Virus record (IMG/VR): IMGVR_UViG_3300044998_000118
Location: 1-37,148 of that record
Source: a virus
Strand: one strand, 5' to 3'
Length of the DNA stretch: 37,148 nt
Under the pieces are notes generated by a model. That model ran no database searches. It had not been told where the DNA came from and saw only the letters and a program-made list of their open reading frames with translations. Of this stretch, positions 7,392-13,617 are shown piece after piece. Every line of letters starts with the position of its first letter. Position 1 is the stretch's first letter. A program made the position numbers and the translations under genes.

Positions 7392-7736
7392 GTGAGACGA
7401 TATATGCAGGAGCGGAATATGGAACGGCTCAACAGTTTTATCGAAGCTGCGCTTAATGCGTATGAACTCGCCGTCGGCCTCAAGCCGGAAGCGGTCGGCG
7501 GCGTGCTGCAAGTCTATTTTCCGGAGGCAATCAGGTATCTGAAAGGAAAGAAGGATGATCGAGATCAAACTCACATGCGAGACCGTGGCGGAAGCGCAGG
7601 CCGAGATGAAGGCCCTGCTCAACGGCAGCCCGACCTCTTTGGCAACGACTGCACCGGCTCCGGTGATTACAACCAACTCGACCTCTTTGGCCGTGGTTGC
7701 ACCTGCGAAGGTTTTGGCGACGACCACAGCCTCTGA
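7392..7736 (+). CDS. Small protein, C-terminus overlapping the AT-hook gene; two clamp-motif-like peptides
   Basis: The GTG start at 7392 has a good AGGAGGG at 7 nt. Residues 1-54 (ERLNSFIEAALNAYELAVGL, VLQVYFPEAIRYLKGKK) form a convincing helical domain not overlapped by any other gene. From 7555 onward the frame overlaps the next gene, yet stays open to 7736. The overlapped tail carries QPDLF (79-83) and QLDLF (95-99); the latter is the exact consensus of bacterial sliding-clamp binding peptides (QL[S/D]LF). The tail may be a true overprint or fortuitous, because the DNA there is a short internal duplication. Confidence 0.55.
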   Translation: MRRYMQERNMERLNSFIEAALNAYELAVGLKPEAVGGVLQVYFPEAIRYLKGKKDDRDQTHMRDRGGSAGRDEGPAQRQPDLFGNDCTGSGDYNQLDLFGRGCTCEGFGDDHSL

Positions 7737-8163
7737 TGGTGCGACCGGTGCGTCAGCCAGTTCAACGCAAAACACGGAGAAGCGCGGACGCGGGCGCCCG
7801 AGGAAGAATACCGTTTCTGGCTCGGAGCCGGCGACGACGACGACAAAGGAAGATGACGAGGGAAACTCGCCGTCTGGCGAAACCTCTGCGACGGTCGAGG
7901 TCGAACAGCCTTCGGTCGATGCATCCTCGACTTCTTCGGAGACTGCGACTGCTGCCGATGACCCGATCTCGGATCAGGATTTGCAGCGGTTCTGCGCTCG
8001 TGTGGCACAGCATTTCGGCGGGCCGGCCAGGCTTTTCGATATGTGCCAGCCCTATGTTCCCGAGGGTGGAGTGCTGCGTCCCACGAATATCGCCGACCAG
8101 GCCAAGCGCCGTGCGTTCGTGGCCGATCTCGAAGCCGCCAGCGGGCTGAAGTTCCATGGCTAA
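7555..8163 (+). CDS. AT-hook protein of replication module (202 aa)
   Basis: Starts with ATG after GGAAAGAAGG. The N-terminal 30 residues (MIEIKLTCETVAEAQAEMKA) form a small helical domain. They are followed by a long Ser/Thr/Ala-rich linker containing an AT-hook-like basic patch KRGRGRPRK. A C-terminal domain (SDQDLQRFCARVAQHFG...DQAKRRAFVADLEAASGLKFHG) follows. The layout suggests a DNA-binding accessory protein of replication, with the AT-hook contacting the minor groove. The stop overlaps the start of the nuclease gene by 8 nt. Confidence 0.8.
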   Translation: MIEIKLTCETVAEAQAEMKALLNGSPTSLATTAPAPVITTNSTSLAVVAPAKVLATTTASDGATGASASSTQNTEKRGRGRPRKNTVSGSEPATTTTKEDDEGNSPSGETSATVEVEQPSVDASSTSSETATAADDPISDQDLQRFCARVAQHFGGPARLFDMCQPYVPEGGVLRPTNIADQAKRRAFVADLEAASGLKFHG

Positions 8164-9286
8164 GGGCCACAGTCTGTTGGGGGCTTCCAGCGCCGCGCGC
8201 TGGTTGGCCTGTCCCGGCTCGTTCGATCTGGTGCAGCTTGTGGGAGAGGAGCCCGAGAGCGAACATGCCGCGCTCGGGACAGCCGCCCACAAGGTTGTCG
8301 AGATGGCGCTGAATGAGGGGAAGGATGCCTGGGAGTTCGTTGGCCAGAAGATTGACGGCTTCGACGTGGCACCCGACCGGGACGACGCTATCGACCCAAT
8401 CGCGCTTCAGGTCTACCTGGACTACATCTCGGCTATTACCGATGAGGCGGATTATGTAGAGGTCGAGCACACCTTCGGCAAGAAATACAGGCCGAACCCC
8501 TATTTTTGGGGGACGGCGGATTTCGTGGCTGTGTCTGACCATCTGCATGTCGTGGACTACAAGAACGGCGCCGGGATCGAGGTTGATGCCGTTGGCTCGC
8601 CCCAACTTCAGTATTATGCTTGGGGGGCTATCAACGAACTCGACTTCGATTTCCCGGACGATATGCCGGCCAGGCTGGCGATCGTGCAGCCGCGATCCTC
8701 GCATGGCTCGGAGCCGAAGGAGTGGGTTACGACGGTCGGCGCTATCCGCAAGTGGGCCACCGAAGTTCTGCTTCCGGGTATGGACCGGGCCATATCGGGC
8801 GCTGGCGATCTTCAGACGGGCGAGCACTGCCGTTTCTGCCCGGCGAGACTGGCCTGTCCTGCTGCCCGTGCCGACTTCGAGGCCGTAGCGACCGCCACGG
8901 CTGATGTCAGCGACGAGGCCCTGGACAGGCTCTATCTTCAGATGCAGACGGCCAAGATCGTCATGAAGGCTATCGAGGCCCGTATTTTGGCCCGCTGCAT
9001 GGAGGGGGCGAATTTCCAGCACGTCAAGCTGGTCAGGAAACGGACGACCCGCACATGGAAGGAAGGGGTCGAACCGAAGATCGTCGAAGCCCTCGGCGAT
9101 GACGCCTACGTCAGATCGTTGATCTCCCCGGCTCAGGCCGAGAAGATTTCGAGCAAGATGAAGGCGTTTGTGGCGGAAAACGCGTTTTTACCGGAGAGTG
9201 ACGGCTACACGATCGCCTTGGCAACCAGCCCGACTCCGGAGGCCACTCCGTCCAGCGACTTGGCCCGTCAATTCGCTCATTACTAG
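8156..9286 (+). CDS. DUF2800 PD-(D/E)XK nuclease, Cas4/RecB-like (376 aa)
   Basis: The protein has the RecB/Cas4-type nuclease pattern: GTAAH (His45), WGTADFV (Asp122), VVDYKNG (Asp134, Lys136) and QLQYYAW as the Q-x-x-x-Y motif. Cys19 (ACPGS) together with Cys225, Cys228 and Cys234 (HCRFCPARLACPA) could bind a 4Fe-4S cluster, as in Cas4/AddB. In phages the DUF2800-DUF2815-PolA gene string is a recurring replication/recombination unit, and it is intact here apart from an inserted endonuclease gene. The last 28 codons before the TAG are duplicated downstream, fused to that endonuclease. Confidence 0.9.
   Translation: MAKGHSLLGASSAARWLACPGSFDLVQLVGEEPESEHAALGTAAHKVVEMALNEGKDAWEFVGQKIDGFDVAPDRDDAIDPIALQVYLDYISAITDEADYVEVEHTFGKKYRPNPYFWGTADFVAVSDHLHVVDYKNGAGIEVDAVGSPQLQYYAWGAINELDFDFPDDMPARLAIVQPRSSHGSEPKEWVTTVGAIRKWATEVLLPGMDRAISGAGDLQTGEHCRFCPARLACPAARADFEAVATATADVSDEALDRLYLQMQTAKIVMKAIEARILARCMEGANFQHVKLVRKRTTRTWKEGVEPKIVEALGDDAYVRSLISPAQAEKISSKMKAFVAENAFLPESDGYTIALATSPTPEATPSSDLARQFAHY
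9200..9283 (+). repeat. Duplicated gene 3' end, upstream copy
   Basis: Codons for 28 residues (DGYTIALATS through RQFAHY) that end the DUF2800 gene are repeated at 9822-9905. The two copies encode identical peptides. Thirteen codons differ, all synonymously, and a central 35-nt core (9224-9258 and 9846-9880) is identical. Confidence 0.97.
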
Positions 9287-9293
9287 GTGCTTT

Positions 9294-9917
9294 ATGCCAA
9301 ATCCGAAAAACGATCGGTTGTCGGTAGAAGATTTGAGGGAGCGTGTTGAATACGATCCCGTCTCCGGGCGTTTTACGCACGCCTTATCTAGGGGTCCGGC
9401 GGTCAAAGGTAATCCGACAGGCACACGAAAGGCGAACGGCTATACGTCACTTACAGTAAAGGGGGTCGAAGTTCTGGCTCATAGAGCGGCATGGGCTTTG
9501 ACCTATGGAGATTGGCCGGATGGGTGTCTTGATCATATATCCCTAGATAAGAACGACAACCGAATTGCTAATCTCCGACTAGCCTCCGCCACTCAAAACC
9601 GCGCAAATACGCCGGTCCACAAGAACAATCTTTTGGGGGTGAAGGGGGTCCACCGCACGAAGCAAGGGCGGTTTCGGGCAGCCATCAAGGTAGCAGGAAA
9701 AACGAAAGCCCTTGGGGTAGTGGATTCCGTAGAGGAAGCGGCAGACCTATACGACGGCGCGGCGAAACGGTATTTTGGAGATTACGGCCGTGGCGACAAA
9801 AGGGGTTGTAACGCGCCGGCAGACGGGTATACTATCGCTCTGGCGACCAGCCCGACTCCGGAGGCCACTCCGTCCAGCGATCTGGCCCGCCAGTTTGCCC
9901 ATTATGATGTCAATTAG
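9294..9917 (+). CDS. HNH-AP2 homing endonuclease fused to duplicated host-gene tail (207 aa)
   Basis: The ATG at 9294 lies 7 nt after the DUF2800 stop. Residues 60-105 are an HNH nuclease (LAHRAAWALTYGDWP, LDHI with His81, KNDNRIANLR with Asn89). Residues 113-165 are an AP2-type DNA-binding domain (GVKGVHRTKQGRFRAAI, AADLYDGAAKRYFGDYG). This pairing is typical of free-standing phage homing endonucleases. Residues 177-204 are a second copy of the C-terminal tail of the upstream nuclease, followed by DVN and a stop. The element therefore appears to have inserted into the 3' end of the DUF2800 gene, restoring that end upstream and keeping the displaced end in frame downstream. Confidence 0.9.
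   Translation: MPNPKNDRLSVEDLRERVEYDPVSGRFTHALSRGPAVKGNPTGTRKANGYTSLTVKGVEVLAHRAAWALTYGDWPDGCLDHISLDKNDNRIANLRLASATQNRANTPVHKNNLLGVKGVHRTKQGRFRAAIKVAGKTKALGVVDSVEEAADLYDGAAKRYFGDYGRGDKRGCNAPADGYTIALATSPTPEATPSSDLARQFAHYDVN
9822..9905 (+). repeat. Duplicated gene 3' end, downstream copy
   Basis: Second copy of the 28-codon tail, in frame with the HNH-AP2 endonuclease. It is probably the original end of the DUF2800 gene: its codon choices (CTG, GCG, CGC, CAG) are the more GC-typical ones, and it continues three residues further than the upstream copy. That assignment is inference. Confidence 0.9.
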
Positions 9918-9929
9918 AAAGGTAAGATC

Positions 9930-10706
9930 ATGTCCAAGAAGTATTATCCCTATGTCCTCTCTCAACCCGGTCGGGCGCTCTACATCAACGCTGTCGAGGC
10001 TTCCAAGCCGCGCACCGTTGCTGAGGCCAAGACCAAGTATTCGGTGACACTCGGTATCGAGGAATCGGACGCTCAGGCGCTGTTCCAGCTTCAGGCAGAT
10101 GCGATCAAGGAAGCGTTCGGGACTTTTACGGCTCCCGACGACTACATGCTCGCTTGTGTCTCCGGTGCCAAGGCTGCGGCCAAGGTGCTGGCAAGCGCGG
10201 AGATCAACGCCCGCGGCAAGCCCGAGGACGAGCGGTTCAAGATCATGTCGGCTGCGGAAGCCCGCGCCGATCTGTTCAAGCCCTATGCTGGCGTCCTGAA
10301 CGCATCGAGTCGTGTTGCGTTCCATGACAGGTTTCTGGATCGGTATCAGACTGATCTCGACCCGAAGGAGCGTGAGAACGCCGACCGGATGGGTTTCCGC
10401 CTTTCTGTGATGGCGAGGCCCAAGTTCATCGTTCTTGATACACCGCTCCTGTTCCAGGAATACAAGGATCGGTTCTACCGTGGATCCTACATCGGCGGGT
10501 CGTTCAACCTGAACGCCTGGCCGCGCAAGACGGCTGACAACAAGGATGGCGTCACCGCCTATCTGAAGTCTCTTGTGTTCGTGAAGGACGGCGATCGTCT
10601 GTCGGCTGAGCGTCCGCTGGAAGACGAGTTCAGCCACTATCAGGGCCTGGCGACCGACTACAGCCCGGCGGCGGAAGCGGCCAAGGTGGACGCCTACCAG
10701 TTCTGA
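9930..10706 (+). CDS. DUF2815 protein, putative ssDNA-binding (258 aa)
   Basis: Starts MSKKYYPYVLSQPGRALYIN after AAAGGTAAG. The protein matches the DUF2815 family by its overall pattern: LFKPYAGVLNASSR-type central region, FRLSVMARPKFIV, a GSYIGGSFNLNAW strand pair, VTAYLKSLVFVKDGDRL, and an acidic/aromatic tail ending VDAYQF. Members are encoded beside DUF2800 nucleases and PolA in many phages and are thought to be single-strand DNA-binding proteins. The acidic C-terminus fits a partner-binding tail. It is separated from the polymerase gene by a terminator-like hairpin. Confidence 0.85.
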   Translation: MSKKYYPYVLSQPGRALYINAVEASKPRTVAEAKTKYSVTLGIEESDAQALFQLQADAIKEAFGTFTAPDDYMLACVSGAKAAAKVLASAEINARGKPEDERFKIMSAAEARADLFKPYAGVLNASSRVAFHDRFLDRYQTDLDPKERENADRMGFRLSVMARPKFIVLDTPLLFQEYKDRFYRGSYIGGSFNLNAWPRKTADNKDGVTAYLKSLVFVKDGDRLSAERPLEDEFSHYQGLATDYSPAAEAAKVDAYQF

Positions 10707-10711
10707 ACTTT

Positions 10712-10740
10712 GGGAGGGGGTTTTGCAGCCCCCTCCCTTT
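10712..10740 (+). terminator. Terminator-like hairpin upstream of polymerase gene
   Basis: GGGAGGGGG (10712-10720) pairs with CCCCCTCCC (10729-10737) around TTTTGCAG, followed by only three T. The stem is strong but the U-run is weak, so it may act as an attenuator lowering polymerase expression relative to the abundant DUF2815 protein. Confidence 0.55.
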
Positions 10741-10755
10741 CCCGAGGAACGGTTG

Positions 10756-13617
10756 ATGCCCACTTACGTTGTCTTGGACTTCGAGACTGCCTCCTGCGCC
10801 GATCTGCGTAAGGTCGGAGCCTGGCGTTACGCCGAAGACCCCTCCACGTTCATTCTATGCCTTGGCTACAAGGTCGTCACGGATGGGAAGGCCGACCCAA
10901 CCGAAGTTCTGACCGAAAAGGATATTGCGTGGCGGAGCGAGCCACTATTCTCCCTGGTCGGAAACCCGGATGTGATCTTCGTGGCGCACAACGCCAATTT
11001 CGAGCAGGCGATCTGGCGCCACATCATGGTCGGGGTCCACGGATGGCCCCCATTGCCCCCGGACCGCTGGCACGACACGATGGCGGTTGCTTGCCGCAAG
11101 ACGCTGCCTCCGGCTCTCGATAACGTTGGCGCTCTCCTGCGTCTCCCGGTCCAGAAGGACAAGGAAGGCCATCGGCTGATGATGCAGATGTGCAAGCCCG
11201 GCCGGAACGGTTTTTTCGACCATGATCCAGTCAAGATGGACCGCCTGGTTCAGTATAATGTCGGGGACGTGGACACTCAGTATGAACTTCACCGGGCTCT
11301 TGGTGGCCTCGGGCCGGAAGAACGTCGGGTCTGGATACTCGACCAAAAAGTGAACCAGCGCGGTATCCGTGTTGACGTGGCCTATGTCCGCCAGTGCATG
11401 GGTCTGTTGGAGGCCGCCCGCGCACCGATGGAGCGTTCCTTTTGTGCTTTGACCGGCGGCATAAGCCCGACACAGCGGGCCAAGACGTTGGAGTGGATAC
11501 AGAAGCAGGGGGTCAGGATGTTCGATCTCCGCAAGGCCACCCTGGACGCTTTCCTCGACCCTGAGAACGAACTGGATGACTTCGACGATCTTCCGGCCAA
11601 TGTGCTGGAAGTCATCAAGATCCGGCGCGTGCTGGCTTCGTCATCGGTGGCCAAACTTGGGCGCATGATCGAGACGATGAACTTCGACGGTCGTATCCGC
11701 GGCACGATGCAGTATCACGGCGCCAGAACCGGCAGGACAGCCGGCAGACTGGTGCAGCCCCTCAACATGCCCCGACCGACCATCCTTAGCGATACCCTCA
11801 CTCAAGGCGCTGTGATGGACATGATCCGCCGTGGCGCGGTTGGCGAAATCAATGAAGCCTGCGGGAACGTCTACGAGGCAGTGATCTCGACGCTGAGAGG
11901 CTGCTTCGCGCCAGCCAAAGGGCACATCTTCGCTGTCGGAGACTTCAACGCCATCGAGGCGCGGATCGTGCTGGCTCTGGCTGGTGAGTATGACCGCGCC
12001 AATAGCTTCGACAAGGGCGACCCTTACAGCGACATGGCTGCCAGCATCTACGGCCGCCCAGTAAACAAGCGAGACCACCCGAAGCTGCGTCATGACGGAA
12101 AGACGGTCGTGCTCGGGTGTCTTGCTGAAGGCACGAAAGTTTTGACCCATTCCGGTTGGCGGGCTATTGAAACCATCACGACAGAACACCGGCTTTGGGA
12201 TGGGGAACAGTGGGTAGAGCATCAGGGACTGCTAAAGAAAGGTTTGAAGCCAACGCTCTCGCTTTGCGGACTTTGGTTGACGCCGGATCACCTAGTGTGG
12301 TGCGGCGGGCAGACTTGGTTCCCCGCCGAGCAACTAGCGGCTCCCGGAAACGGCATGATCCGCCGGGCATTGGCGATCGCTTCGGCAAACTGGAAATCAC
12401 CGGCTATGTGGTCGGGCCTCGGGGCGGCCTACAGACTCTTATTGTCCGCTGTTCCTGTGGCCAACCGGAGTATACCGTGGCTCTTAACAGTTTCCGGGGC
12501 GGCCGCTCAAGTCGGTGCAACCTGTGCGCGCTCAAGGCAGCACAGGCGACTTATCGCAGGAAATACTATTGGGCTTACGCCGATGCTTGCCCGGATGATG
12601 AGCACCGTCAGCGGTTACTTAACCGGCTTTCAGCGGCGATCACTCGTTGCCACAGACCTGTTCGGAGCACCGAACGCGGCCGCTCTGTCGCCGCCGCATA
12701 TACGGACCGGGGAATCAGGGTGTGCGACGAGTGGCGGGCCGATCGTGCGGCTTTTCTCCGGCACGTTCTTACGCTTCCTGGTTGGGACAATCCCGCGCTG
12801 GAAATGGACCGGGTGGACAACTCGAAGGGATACGAGCCGGGTAATATCCGCTTCGTTGACCGGCGAACCAACAACAGCAACCGGAGGACCGTGGCAAAGC
12901 TTCAGGCGGAAGTTGATGACTTACGACATCGCCTTCGCCGGGCCGAACAACAGATTCACGGTTGCGACCGATGCCGGGCCGCTGGTGGTCCATAATTGCG
13001 GCTTTCAAATGTCTGCCGCGAAGTTCGCGTTGGTGACAGGAAAGACGCCTGAGTTTAGTGAGCGCGCTGTTGGGGTATACCGCAAGGAGTGGGCCCCGCT
13101 GGTGCCGAAGCTGTGGTATGGCCTCGACGATGCCAGCACGAAGGCGGTATGGTGTAACGCCAGGCGCGCCTATGAGTATCGGGGTATCTCCTACCAGATG
13201 CGCGGCCAGTATCTCGTCTGTAGGCTCCCGAGCGGACGGGAAATCTACTACTTTGAGCCCAAGCGGGAGCAGAAACAGGCACCGTGGGACCGTTCTCAGA
13301 TTCTTCCGGCTTGGTCATTCTTGTCCTTTCAGGGCAAGCGCATCCAGCGCAAGTTCATGTTTGGCGGCCTGGCCACTGAGAATGTGGTGCAGGCCACGGC
13401 CAGGGATATCATGGTCGAAGCCATGTTCCGCTGCGAGGGCAACGGTCTGCCAATCGTGTTCACTGTCTACGATGAACTGATCGCGGAGCCGCTGCTGAGT
13501 TTGCCGGATCCCGATAAGCTGCTGAAGCAATGCATGGAGGAGCGCAGCGACTGGGTAAAGGAATACCGGATCCCTATCATGGCTGAGTGCGAGACCATGC
13601 ACGAGTATGCGAAATGA
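10756..13617 (+). CDS. Family A DNA polymerase with 3'-5' exonuclease, interrupted by an intein
   Basis: The precursor is 953 aa and the spliced form about 660 aa. The N-terminal DEDDy exonuclease shows YVVLDFETAS (ExoI), FVAHNANFEQAIW (ExoII) and YNVGDVDTQYEL (ExoIII). The polymerase part shows TMQYHGARTGRTAGRLVQPLNMPR, motif A VGDFNAIEARIVLALAG, motif B (O helix) RHDGKTVVLG/CGFQMSAAKF, split by the intein, and motif C VFTVYDELIAE. No 5'-3' exonuclease domain is present, as in other phage polymerases. The ATG at 10756 is preceded by GAGGAACGG. The stop overlaps the methyltransferase ATG (ATGA). Confidence 0.93.
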   Translation: MPTYVVLDFETASCADLRKVGAWRYAEDPSTFILCLGYKVVTDGKADPTEVLTEKDIAWRSEPLFSLVGNPDVIFVAHNANFEQAIWRHIMVGVHGWPPLPPDRWHDTMAVACRKTLPPALDNVGALLRLPVQKDKEGHRLMMQMCKPGRNGFFDHDPVKMDRLVQYNVGDVDTQYELHRALGGLGPEERRVWILDQKVNQRGIRVDVAYVRQCMGLLEAARAPMERSFCALTGGISPTQRAKTLEWIQKQGVRMFDLRKATLDAFLDPENELDDFDDLPANVLEVIKIRRVLASSSVAKLGRMIETMNFDGRIRGTMQYHGARTGRTAGRLVQPLNMPRPTILSDTLTQGAVMDMIRRGAVGEINEACGNVYEAVISTLRGCFAPAKGHIFAVGDFNAIEARIVLALAGEYDRANSFDKGDPYSDMAASIYGRPVNKRDHPKLRHDGKTVVLGCLAEGTKVLTHSGWRAIETITTEHRLWDGEQWVEHQGLLKKGLKPTLSLCGLWLTPDHLVWCGGQTWFPAEQLAAPGNGMIRRALAIASANWKSPAMWSGLGAAYRLLLSAVPVANRSIPWLLTVSGAAAQVGATCARSRQHRRLIAGNTIGLTPMLARMMSTVSGYLTGFQRRSLVATDLFGAPNAAALSPPHIRTGESGCATSGGPIVRLFSGTFLRFLVGTIPRWKWTGWTTRRDTSRVISASLTGEPTTATGGPWQSFRRKLMTYDIAFAGPNNRFTVATDAGPLVVHNCGFQMSAAKFALVTGKTPEFSERAVGVYRKEWAPLVPKLWYGLDDASTKAVWCNARRAYEYRGISYQMRGQYLVCRLPSGREIYYFEPKREQKQAPWDRSQILPAWSFLSFQGKRIQRKFMFGGLATENVVQATARDIMVEAMFRCEGNGLPIVFTVYDELIAEPLLSLPDPDKLLKQCMEERSDWVKEYRIPIMAECETMHEYAK
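12118..12996 (+). mobile_element. PolA intein with no endonuclease in its own frame (293 aa)
   Basis: The insert begins Cys (CLAEGTKVLTHSGWRAIE, block A) and ends LVVHN before Cys, interrupting the O-helix motif of the polymerase at residues 455-747. Block B is GLWLTPDHLVW and block F is YDIAFAGPNNRFTVATD. Between blocks B and F the polymerase frame is open but encodes about 160 residues of low-information Ser/Ala/Arg-rich sequence with no LAGLIDADG or HNH motif. The endonuclease is instead in a different reading frame of the same DNA. Splicing residues (Cys1, His-Asn, +1 Cys) are all intact, so splicing should work. Confidence 0.92.
12195..12995 (+). CDS. HNH endonuclease overprinted out of frame within the PolA intein
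   Basis: In the -1 frame relative to the polymerase, this reading frame encodes a complete HNH endonuclease. It has an N-terminal GDRFGKLEITG strand (nt about 12369 on), paired cysteines RCSC and RCNLC (86, 88, 108, 111) for a zinc site, then DRGIRVCDEWR and MDRVDNSKGYEPGNIRFVD followed by NNSNRR. A coiled-coil tail VAKLQAEVDDLRHRLRRAEQQ ends it. This is the homing-type HNH pattern. The TAA stop (12993-12995) lies inside the CAT AAT codons for the intein's terminal His-Asn. The true start is uncertain: the first possible start is TTG at 12195, without a clear RBS, and a -1 ribosomal shift from the polymerase frame is an alternative. Confidence 0.85.
   Translation: MGWGTVGRASGTAKERFEANALALRTLVDAGSPSVVRRADLVPRRATSGSRKRHDPPGIGDRFGKLEITGYVVGPRGGLQTLIVRCSCGQPEYTVALNSFRGGRSSRCNLCALKAAQATYRRKYYWAYADACPDDEHRQRLLNRLSAAITRCHRPVRSTERGRSVAAAYTDRGIRVCDEWRADRAAFLRHVLTLPGWDNPALEMDRVDNSKGYEPGNIRFVDRRTNNSNRRTVAKLQAEVDDLRHRLRRAEQQIHGCDRCRAAGGP

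Noticed and set aside
7667-9022. Minus-strand frame of 451 codons opposite the DUF2800 gene
   Set aside because: The plus strand carries the nuclease motifs; the minus product has no domain and crosses two real genes.
9294-9917. Group I intron or intein at the DUF2800 3' end
   Set aside because: The upstream gene ends at its own stop with a complete tail, there are no intein splice blocks around the HNH-AP2 protein, and the flanking sequences are a duplicated coding end rather than split exons.
12118-12996. Reading the PolA intein as a degenerate, dead intein
   Set aside because: Cys1, block B, block F, His-Asn and +1 Cys are all intact and the frame is open throughout, so splicing is likely. 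The odd middle is explained by the overlapping HNH gene.
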